Part shown: piece after piece, positions 41,601-53,600 of the stretch
Position numbering within the stretch: position 1 is the first letter of the stretch
Layout of the letters: each line of letters starts with the position of its first letter
From: Sthenelais limicola
Taxonomy: Eukaryota > Annelida > Polychaeta > Phyllodocida > Sigalionidae
Assembly (NCBI GenBank): GCA_942159475.1
Contig: OW804094.1
Location: 21,433,067-21,497,066 of the forward strand
Reading direction: 5' to 3'
DNA length: 64,000 bases
Notes under the pieces: model-generated
What the model was told of the DNA's origin: nothing
The model's input: the letters and a program-made list of their open reading frames with translations, nothing else
Databases searched by the model: none
Position numbers and translations under genes: made by a program

Positions 41601-44600
41601 GAAGTGGCGAGGTCCTGCCCATATGGCCATGTAGGCAGGACCTTGCCACTCCTCACCACCTACAGAACCAGCACAAACCATAATGTTAACATTATAACGA
41701 TATGATTACGACCAGCAGCAGTACATGTAGCGATACTATTGAGAATATGACAATGAATGGAGCCCAGAGCTACCTACCCCTTGTATTTCACGCGTGACCT
41801 TCAGGTTCTGGATGTCACGCATCTTGTTCTGCAGATCCTCCATCTCCATCGTCATACGCTTGTGTTCCCTGTCAAATAAATGGCGTTAATCATCTCCACC
41901 CTTTATGTTCAAGTTTGTTTTATCATATACAGGTGTCCAGTGAATATAATATTATGACGTATTTAGAGTGTCAAAATTACAAACGGTCAGTATCCAAAAG
42001 AGTCAATCGTTAATTTTGCCAATTTATGTTTGGTGTAGTGATCTTTCGGATCCGATCCGCTCAACTACGCCAATAAAAGACAATGTTAATGGTATAAGCT
42101 GGTACTGCCCACTGGGTTAGTACAAGCGTACCAACCTCAGCGGACAGCACCACACAACAATAAGACTGGACACTAAATGTCCCATACCTTTCTTATACAA
42201 TACCCAAACCCACTACATTTGGTTTACTAGATCCCTTTCTTTTAATTATTTATCTGATTTATAGTCATATAAAGCAAAATTAAGAACGGTCAGTATCTAA
42301 GAAAGTCAATCATTAATTTTTTCAATTATGTCTGGTTTACTAGATCCGTTTTTTAGTTATTTGTTATTTGATAGGTCTTTGAATGACAGTCATAACAATG
42401 TTTGATTTACCATATATTTAATTAATGGCATATATGTATCGACTGCCTGGTAATAAATGAAGTAATATAGAATCATTGATTACCATTCAAGCTGTACGAT
42501 GCTCTTACGGTTGTCCTTGCTTTCCACCATGCTTTGAATCTTACTTTCTCCATAGTGCTGCACAAAAAGAAAGAGTTTATCACCAACAACATTTAGGTTT
42601 TCTAAGAAAATGGCCTTCTGTGGGATACTAACAAGCCCTACATGACGCAAAGGATGAATAATATGTCTAAATTAAAACAGAATATGATTGCAATATATAT
42701 GATACAATGTAAATAATTATTTTTAAGCAAAATTAACCAAAGTGAATTTCTTGGGAGACCTTATATTTTAATTCACTTCAATCTATTCAAAACCATGACA
42801 TTCCTAACTCTTTAAAGGTTTGTTTCTGAACTAAATGTATGTTCTGAATTAAAATCTAACTTAATTGCTGTTTTTCTGGGGGGTATCTAAAGTTACAGGC
42901 AATGCGTGAAAACGTCCATGGCAGACACAGCGCCTTTGTTATGTATTTCTTAAATATCATATTGGCATTTAATGAATTTACAAGGACTAGTTATACAATA
43001 GTTCTTCCCCTAGTGGAGGAAGCAGCCTCGCCAGGACTCAAAATGAACAGAATTCTTGTGTCACAGAGCTGACCTAGTTATTTAGACCTTGGCCCCCCAC
43101 TTGTCTGCCCCACTTCGCTACCCCACCCTACCACCCCACACCCCACGTGTTTAAGGTACCTACCCGGATCTTCTGGTTGAGGTCCTCCACGACCTGCCTG
43201 TGTATGAGGAGGCTGTCCTTGTAGTCGTGTATGAAGGGGCCGGAGTCCACCTCCACCTGGCCCTGCTTGAGCAGCAGCTGCACCTCCAGGTTACATGTGA
43301 ACCTCATCCTGTCCTCCTTCAGTCTATAGTGAACCAGGTACTCATCAACATTGGCATTCAGTCCCCAGTTACTCATCAACATTGGCATTCAGTCTATGGG
43401 TACTCATCAACATTGGCATTCAGTCTGCAGTTACTCATCAACATTGGCATTCAGTCTGCAGTTACTCATCAACATTGGCATTCAGTCCCCAGTTACTCAT
43501 CAACATTGGCATTCAGTCCCCAGTTACTCATCAACATTGGCATTCAGTCTATGGGTACTCATCAACATTGGCATTCAGTCTACAGTTACTCATCAACATT
43601 GGCAGTCAGTCTACAGTTACTCATCAACATTGGCATTCAGTCTACAGTTACTCATCAACATTGGCATTCAGTCTACAGTTACTCATCAACTTTGGCATTC
43701 AGTCTACAGTTACTCATCAACATTGGCATTCAGTTCACAGTTACTCATCATTATTGGCATTCAGTCTACAGCTACTCATCAACATTGGCATTCAATCTAC
43801 AGTGAACCAGTTACTCATCAACTTTGCAAATCTGTCAATATTAAACCTGGATGACCTCCTATTTTCCCTATAAAATGATATCTTTTGTGCCATCCATAAT
43901 TAACCTATCCAATATTTATACACCCAGAATGTCAGAGCATTTTGACCTGTTTTTCTTGGTGTAAAATCAAACAATTTTCCAAGTTTTAATTACACTATAA
44001 TCCCATTATCAACAATACAGTTCTGTTTCATCTTCTTAAACTGAAGGAAGCCTTTGACTAATTTGAAATCTTAGGAGAGCGCTACCACGTAGGTACATCC
44101 AGAGGCCACCAAATTGCACTATTAATTATTTTCATGAACTTACTTATTAAGGTTTGTAATAATGTCATCAATATCCTGGTGTAGATTCTCATCTTCGTCC
44201 TGACGCTTCTGTAGGAAGGCCTGCATCTCTGCCAGCACCAGGGCTTTCGACTTCACCTGCAGGCGTATAAACATTGCATCATGTATCTTCCTCTCAAAAC
44301 TTTATAAATCAACTTTTTCTCACATTTGGGAATGAGGTGTAAGCTATTTATTTAAAGAACAGGATACAACAAATTTTATGAACACTTTCATATTATACAT
44401 GAGACCTTCAGGAATTGGAAGAGGATAAGTTGATAAGAAACATGTTTCCTATATATGTTCCTATACATGTTTCTCATACTTGATGTGGTTTATATTTAAA
44501 ATACCCATATCTGGTGGTTGGTACTACAAGATAATTGACAGCTTACCAATTGTTCACTCTCAATCTTCTGTCTGCGCAGGAGGCACATTCTCTCCCAGAT

Positions 44601-47600
44601 GTGGGGCTCAATACCTTCCTGTGCGTTGGCGATCTTGTCCAGCTCTGCCAGGGCCACCTCCAGCGCCTGTCTGTTTGCTTCGTTCTGGCGGGCCGTGGAA
44701 GGTCTCTCAGCGAACGGGTTGCCTGATGAAGGGTCAAAGGTTGGTGTGTCCACAACCCTTGATTTCTGTCCCCTTAAACAACACAAAGCTTTCCTTGAGT
44801 CACTATTACTAGCCAAACACTTATTACATCTATGAGACTGTTGCACAGTGGTTACAGTTCTATATTATCTAACTGGTTAGACATAGTTTTAGCTTTTAAA
44901 GCTTTTCAATCTATAATGAACTCTATGATCTATTACTATTTATAATTGCATTAATGTGACAATATATGTGTGTATCGAAATAACTTCAAGACTCTGGCTG
45001 AAGACCTGACATGAGATTCAGAAGCAGATGTTTATAATTATAGCCCTTTACTATTGCTAACACCATGTCATGTCTGTGTCTTTACAACGCAATAAAGCAT
45101 TAACATCAATCAGTATCGGCCCAATGCATTGATAGAACAGTAGAAAGCACATATGTACTCTCATATCATCTAGAATATCAACAGTAAAATTCAATTCTGG
45201 TGACTGGAATTTTTTTTATAATTTAGGCGAAGAATCTTTGACTCCCCAGAATTTCTTTTATTGATGCGTTTTAGTAACAAGAAACACATTTAATTTTGAT
45301 TAATCATTCTTAATAGTTCAAGAGAAAATTTGGGCAAAACAAGAAGAATTTAGCAAGCTAGTAAAACATAATGGTTGGTAGTATACTACCCGAGGTGCTA
45401 TGTAAAACCAGCTATGATAGCTAAACTGGTAAAATATCGTACAACTATAGATGGTAGTATACTACCCCAGGAACTAGTGGAGGACCAGCTATAATAGCTG
45501 AACAAAATAGTCCGGTAAAATATCAACATATGAAATATGGTGAATATTAAATTGATTTTAAGAAAATCTGCAAAAATCGAAAATGTTTCATGCATAATTG
45601 TGATAAATTCGAGGGAGTTCGTATATTTTGTATTTACATAACAAGTGAAATAGGCTGAAAGGAAGGTTTTTTAGAAAGCTCATTCCATGTATGAACATGC
45701 CCATTGTTTTACCAATCGTGCAAGTACAGCCAAATGGTTGGATACATAATCTTTGCCATAAACAGATGCAATGGAAATAAACAGGCATAGAGATGGGCAT
45801 TACTGGGATTTTAAGCTGACGTTCGTCTCCGAGAGTTGGATAGTTGAACGTTGGAAAGTTTTGCTCCTGCAAGGGTGTAAGGCAATGGAGAATTTACCAA
45901 ATGCAGGTTCTCTACTTTGGCCCAGTAGACTTTAGATTAAATCATTCATGCACACATTTTAGTTCCTATATTTATTATTAAGAGTCAGATATATAAATAA
46001 TTTTGCAGACATTAAATCTTGTGGACTTCAATTTTTAGTAGCAAATATAATTGTGTATTGTTTGGAATTTATGTTCACAGACATTATATTTAGCAGTCCT
46101 TGCAGCATTCTTCGTCTGTGAATATTTTGGGCTATATATTACAATATAAACATGGAGGGGAATACCAATGTGCTGTACAGACTTGGATATCTATATACAA
46201 TCCATGCTCAGTAGTATTATTGAATGTTTTATTTGTTGTTAAAAAGAGCCATATCTACACAAGGGGTTAGATTCATTGTACGAGTTAAGGGGCGACTCCA
46301 CTAGAGAGAAAAACGGCGCAGTAAATTTTGTTGTTGCCCACTAATTTGTTACAACAAATATCCATACAGAAACCACAGTTCCCAGAGAATGTGGCAACAC
46401 ATCTGACACTCCTCCATTTGCGTTTTCATTGCAAACATGAAATTAACTGTTGTTAGTGGGCAACAAGGAAATTTGTCGCCACCGTTTTTCCTCTAGTGGA
46501 GTTCCGCTATTACGCGTTATGTATAACCATCACACATGTGCCTAGACATACCTGGGCCTTCTTCTAAACAGTTTATGAAGCTGCTCGATGGGGAATCCAT
46601 GCAGATCATTGAACTCCTTCTTGAAGGACCGGTCGAGTAGCTTGTCCTCTATCACCAGTGTGTCGTACTGCTCTCGGAACGCGTCCACTGCTTTCTTGGA
46701 CTCAGACAGAGCCAAGGCTGCCAGTTGCTGTAAAAGACATGAAAATATATTCAAAGTTTAGATGACAAGAGTCTGGAAGAAGTGGGAATATTGCACTGAG
46801 TTATCTGGCTAAGTGCAAGTGAACAAGCGTCATGGGCCAGCCAACATATTTATTATAAGCTTTTAATAATCTTAACAGAAACATCTTAAAGGCCTGAGGA
46901 AGGGTTTTTAGAAAGCTCACCCTACTGTTGCCAAAGTTGTTTTTATAATGTAACATTTATAATCATCACACCAATGTGACAACACTTATAATTGTCACAC
47001 TTGTGTGATTACACTTAGAATTATAACACATGTGTGATAACACTTAGAAATATCACCCTAGTCTGATAACACCTAGAATTATCACACAAGTGTGATATTA
47101 CTTAGAATTATCACACAGATGTGATAACACTAAGAATTATCACACAAGTGTGGTATTACTCAGAATTATCACACAGGTGTAATAACACTTAGAATGATCA
47201 CACCAGTGTGATAACACTTAGAATTTTCACTTAAGTTAGTATTACCACATGCATAACATATCTTCATATGGAACAGTTAAATGATAATATACATATAATA
47301 TAATTAAATGAATCAATGACTATACATAACAGTTGACACCTGCCTTCATTTCCTTCTTAAACTCGAGTAAAGTGTTGAGTTCATCCTCTCTGTTGTCCAA
47401 CTCCTCCTCCAACAGTAGAGAGTGCTTCAGACGCAGTATCTTCAGCTCTTCCTGGTAGATAACCTGGTAAGTGATAGAAACATATATATGGGTCAGATTT
47501 TCAGAAAATGTACAATTCGCCTTCACCGATCCTCTCAAATAACCCATATTTAAGACAAAAATGAGCTTCAAAATGCAGTTTAACACAATAGAACTGATAC

Positions 47601-50600
47601 TTTGAATCAATGCCATACCAAATATACTCAGATATACCCAGTATTCTTCATTTTTCAGTCTAATTCAGCCTAAATTCCCAAATGTGTAGAGCTGCCAATT
47701 GTACATTTTCTGAAAATCTGACCCATATCTTTAGTAGGCTGAATTCATTTTGCTCTTTATTTATTTTTTACCATTTAAAGCTGCATTCTCAGCTATTACA
47801 CCCAAAGAAATTTTACCAAGTTTAGTGATATTATGAGTTATAAGACTGGATTCATCAATATTATGCTGCTGTTGTACGTTTATACAAGAATTTGAAGGTA
47901 AATCCGCTTAGAGAAAATGACTGCCGGAAAGGACTCTGGTGGGTCTGGTGGATTAACAGACATAAAGTATACCATCAATGAGTACAGTGTGCAACTAAGT
48001 GAATTGGGAGACCAGAGACCGTCGGTCTCTGCCAAATTGTAACAGTGAATACCGACAGGATTTTACAGAGACCAAAAAAGGGGGCATTAATATGATAAAT
48101 AACATGCAGAAAATAGGATTGTCTAAGACAGGGCCAGGTAGACAAAACCAACTAACAAGTCAATAAGTGATTTAACTCACAGATATTATTACTTTTAACA
48201 TGAGAAAAGGTTCTCCTCAGATAAAGACCTCATGAGTTCATGTTTCCCGTTTAATTTGAGGTCCTGGCCCAAGAGAGTGACTAAGCTTGATAAGTATTGC
48301 CTTCATGCCAATTAAAAGTGATAAAAAAATAACCCAGAATACGAAAATTTAGACAAGGTAATTTTATCACTTGTTCATTGGAGACTGGAGACCGTCCGAC
48401 TCAGCCTAATATCAATATCAGAGACAGACACAGATTCAATGGAGACCTTGGCGTCAGTCTCTGGGTTATGTTGCACACTGTGAGTGACCTATGGCCTACC
48501 ATTTCAGTCTTGATCTTCCTGCTAAACAAGGACTGCAATGCCTCATCAAAGCCCACAGCTGACTCCTGAATCTGGGACTGCAACTTCTTCAACTCCTGCT
48601 CCAGTTGCTACAAACAACAACACAAGTTATAATCAGGTTGTGTACAAAGGAACCTCAATGTTATTTTTACCTCCTGAGTTTAACCAAATGCAGAGAATCA
48701 TAATATGCACAAATTATGAAATAAAGAATTATCTATTGATGAATAATAATTATTTGCCCCCATTAACAATTCAGTTTATAAAAACATATCTAAACTATTC
48801 TTTTCTGAAATAACAAAAAGTTCTTATTTTAACATTGTTTTATTTGAATTAGGTCGGCTCATCTGTCCCAGATAAGACTATTGCTCAACAATCAGTAAAG
48901 GAATGGCTACACAAGTAATAACAATTCATGCAACATGTAAAGTGTAGTGGCTTACCTTTCTGTACTTGTCTCTCTCCTCAGCAAGCTCTCTAACCTTACG
49001 CTGATAATCCTGAGCCATTCTCTTCTCATCTTCTGACCACTCATCCTCAACTTTAGCAGTCATGAAGGGAGGTTGTGGGATGTCCTGTAACGGTTATGTT
49101 AAGGAAGTGAGTACACACAACTATCCCAATTTTATCCTTTAAATAATAACATTGTAAAGCTATTTTTAAGCATTAACAAAACCAAAATTTGTTCAGACTA
49201 GTCTGATAACATTATCACATTTCATGACCCATGCTCAGATCAAATATGAATATAATAAATATCATATTGACCTTCTTCAATTCATCTTCTTTCTTGATTT
49301 CCAGCACTCCGCCCATCATTTGGTCGAGACCGCGGTCGCGCCAGTTGTCACCCTTCTCCTTGGCTCTCCTCTCAGCTTCCTTCTTCTCCTCCTCCTCCAT
49401 CTTGCGACGTTGCTCTGGAGTCAGGTATTTCTCTACCTTCACCTATAGGTAGATCATAAACAGTGATTTATTGTATGCCCCTGCTATCTCATGTGTACAT
49501 TTAGTGGGGTGCAATACCTAATTAAACGTATGGGGGTCACATCACCTGAAAATGTACAATTCACCTCCACCAATCCTCTCAAATAACCCAAATTTCAGAT
49601 GAAAATGTGGTTCAAAATATATGTATAGTACAGGTTTTTTTAATTAGTGCAATACCAAACATACTCATATGCACACTATTTTAAAGTCTGATTGAACAGA
49701 ATTTACTAAATGTGTGGAGCTGCCTATTGTACATTATGATGACCTGGCCCATGTACCTTTAATTAGTAAAAGCTACTTTTAGATGGCCTGGTGCCTTTTT
49801 CTGCTCCATTCCCACCCTCACAAGAGTGAGTTGTGCTTTGTTTTTCCGCTAACACTTAGGTAGTTTATGGTTAATTTGAATAAAAAAACCAGAGGTTTAT
49901 CTCCACATTCTTGGGATATATTGGGTCTTATAAATAGTAAATGGAACAAGATGTTAGTAATTGTATATTCATCATTGCTTCTCTGCAGCAGTGTTGTGTG
50001 CTGCTATACAATAACTAGGCCCTTGTTCTATTCTCTCTTCATGGAAAAGGGCTTGCAAGTGTCATGGCAGGTGATGCGCAGTATTAAGGGTCAAGGCGCG
50101 CATTTGCACAGATGATAGGAAATGAAATGACAAAACCCATAGACTTAGCATTGCAGGCATAAATAGTCACTCTTCATTGCCTTTTATATTGCCATCTTTT
50201 GGCTTTATAGATGGACATCTGGTTGACAGAATTCTTCAGATCTCTTGGAGTGATGAGAGAACAGTGAATAATTATGTCTGCAATGCTGAGCCTATGGGAG
50301 TACGGGGTTTCCTGTTCACACGCTGGTGCAGTAGCGCGTCTCTAACATGTACTGCCGCAGACTACTTGGGTGCCCTATATACATGAGAGCTGAACCAAGA
50401 GTAAATATTGGTGTGAATTAAACAATGAGTATTGCTACACAATTTGCTCAGCAAACAACAGAAATCATGCCACATGAAAATATAAAAATACATGTAAATT
50501 TGGTGTTTAATTTTCCTATTGTCATTTGGGATAACTTTTCAGTGTTCTGTGGGGAAAATAGATATCAGACTTTACAAATAACGATGTATGAGACATGTTA

Positions 50601-53600
50601 TTTCACAATTAATCCATGTGTTCATAATGGAGACGATATGTTATGATTGCTACCAAATATTTCCCATTTTTATAAATGGAAAACAGTAGAAATAAAGGTG
50701 TATCCTGGCCATCATTTGCCTCTCAGAGAAACACAGAGGATGTGAACAACCTCAGTCAAAATATAAAATCTTTTCTTAAATCAAAGACCATGCGGAAAGG
50801 CCGATGATCCAGTTACTCCATTCCTGTCATATAGTTGTACATGTAACATTACAAGTACAACAGTTGGACATTCTTTATTGCAATGTAACCCACATGTCCT
50901 GAAGCTGAAAGTCACAACAGCAATGCTTTTGACAACACTTACAACATTGATTAGTTATACAAGCACTTACAATATTACCATCAGATATTTAAAGTGCCTT
51001 TCTAATAGAGTGGTGCATGTTGTCATCGTCCTAATCTAAGCACACGTTTTGTTGATAAGGACATTTCCCATTTCATAACGCCTCTGTTCTATATCAACCA
51101 TTAGGAATTTATTTGATTTATTTGAATATCCCACTTATTAAACAAAAAATCATTAGTTCAGCTTTGTAAGATGTTTAGCTGGCGATGTAAGATGTGCTTT
51201 GAGTTTTCACATGTGTGGAAGTTTTCTACATTTTTTTTCACTTAAATGTGGATTTTGTTTTACATATAGACGTTTTCAATCAGTGCTTTCTCATACTCTC
51301 ATACTATGGAGGTTTCCTAGAAGTGGTTTCTCAAAGGTATGGTTGTTTTCTACCAGTGGTTTCTCATTGCTAAGGTTGTTCTCTATGAGAGGTGCCTAAC
51401 AATGTAACATAATCACTGTGAACTACACAGTTACAACATACAATAGGTGGTTGACACTGAAGTGACAGAGGGCGGGTGCTTTCAACAAAGCAACATCTGC
51501 GTTCAACACTTTTCCACTGTTGATAAAACTTACATCTCCAGCAGGCTACAAGTCCAAAAATTTGCAGGCAGCATGTGTTAAAAAAAGTTATTTCAGATCC
51601 AAATAATGCACAAAGATGGCATCCATTTGGCTAAACATTAGCATATCGAATTCCTCTACACACTCAAAGTTGTCTCTATTATTCAGATGCAATGTTTTGC
51701 CTCAGCTATGCATGGTCATGAAAATTCATATGAACTACTTTTTTTACAATGTTGCATTAAATGCTTTCTACAAAATTTAAATTGCACTAAAAAAAACTCA
51801 AGACTAAAACAAATCAAAAATCTCAGCAGAGAGAAAATTACTAACATCATAACATCCGTGAAGATGAAATAAAATGAAAATGAAATATTTAAGGTATTCA
51901 TACACGCCTTGGCAAAAAATACTACACCGGGAAGGGCCAGGGGGAAGGGAAGACTCAAAGCAACCTGACCACTATAGCGGACATAGTCGCAATGTAATCC
52001 CTTCAGCATTAAACTGTGTAAGACGAAACATCAACACAAAAGTATTTGGTTGGGATAACAATCATTCAAACTTCTAATTCAAGGGAAAAGGTACAAATGT
52101 TATAATGAATAAACTCTTAGCAGGGGACTGGAACATGACCTAAGATATAACCTGGTAGGAAGCACTCATATTAAACCAACAAGCTACAATACTCGTCTCA
52201 TAGAGCAACACCAAATAGAAAGAATCATTCTCTTTTCCACAACTTTTTGTCTCTAAGGACCACACAAATACATGCCATATGCAATGACATGGGGGAAGGT
52301 TTCACTTTGAATGAACATGAATTTCCTAAATTAAGAATAAGGTAATGATTGAAGATTAATATCTGATTAAGCTCCAGATACAAATTATTTTGCAAAGTTT
52401 GCAAACGTGTTTGCCGCTATGTGCCCGCTGCCACAATCAGCTGACCAAGGTGGAACTTTTGTGCCAGAACTTGACAGTAATGGCTGATTATTACCATGAA
52501 TCAAGGCACTGCCCATGTATCACATATAGTGGATCAGACATACATAACTTCATACAGGTTGAAACTCTTCACAAAATAATTTCAATGGCGCCCTTCAATA
52601 TATTGTTTGTACAAACAATGCCTAAATCAAAACAAATATTAACAGGAAAAGTAAAGGAATAAAGACAGAAAACCGTTGTAACCATAGACAGCGTTTCCTT
52701 AATCTAACATAATATAAATGAAATAAAATTCTTTCAACATGGTATCAGGGTAGTGGAGATACATATTTCCTTGGTGGAATCTGGTAGGAAGCACTCATAT
52801 TAAACCAACAAGCTACAATACCCGTCTCAAGGAGCAACACCAAATAGGAAGAATCATCATTCTCTTTTCCACAACTTATTATCTCTAAGGACCACACAAA
52901 TACATGCCATATGCAATGACATGGGGGAAGGTTTCACTTTGAATGAAAATCATAGAATCAAAAATAACAGCAATGATCAGAAAATAATATCAAAATCTAA
53001 TAATAGCGATGAAAATGGAAAATGAAATGAAAAAGAGTCAAATCTAAAGACAAGGGTAATATCTATATTGTAATATCATCATTTCATTGTCAAATGAACA
53101 ATGATGGGTTTGGGGCAATGTTTCTTATGGGATTCCTAGAAATATGGGCATCCGCATGCAGGCTCCGATCAAACCCTTAAGGAAGACTTACTTTGGGCGG
53201 TGGCGGTGGCGTCTAAGAACATAATCGTATATAGTTTATATTAGTGATCAAAGCGATACAGTTCCTGCCATCATACTTAGGTGTAAACATTTATACCTCA
53301 ATGAGCTGAGCTAAACAAAATCCAAATATTGGGTACCAAAGTAAGTTCCCCATTGTGACAACAGTAAGGCAGAGATTCAGTTCATCTTTAAGTCATATTC
53401 ACCCAACCACTCACTTCTGATATTCCCAGACATGAAGTGACCCATTGGTGTAGAACAATCCTATATTTGTATCTTTACGAACTATACTTGCAAAGTATTT
53501 GATAAAAGAGACAAATATCATAAAGCGAGTAAAGTTATATTCATAGTTAAACATGAAAGAATACAGTACACATATACTTCATCTATACCGCTAAAATATA

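Larger units (their letters stand above)
49443..53191. other. Large CFAP43 intron
   Basis: The intron contains a decayed family A copy (49534-49750), a fold-back of family I (50138-50301) and a 165-bp direct duplication (52150-52316, 52778-52945). No coding exon other than the 21-nt one at its end was found. The small ORFs have no recognisable features. Confidence 0.55.

Noticed and set aside
43342..43815. CRISPR-like array of direct repeats
   Set aside because: The units are head-to-tail with no unique spacers, the host is an animal, and the unit derives from the neighbouring exon.
43200..43873. Three overlapping + strand ORFs of 160-200 residues reading HQHWHSV-type repeats
   Set aside because: They only translate the 31-bp minisatellite. 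A 31-bp unit cycles through all frames, and the real gene (CFAP43) is on the other strand.
45588..45872. 94-residue minus ORF between CFAP43 exons
   Set aside because: The flanking exons (46552 end and 44772 start) join in perfect phase without it, and it matches no expected CFAP43 block.
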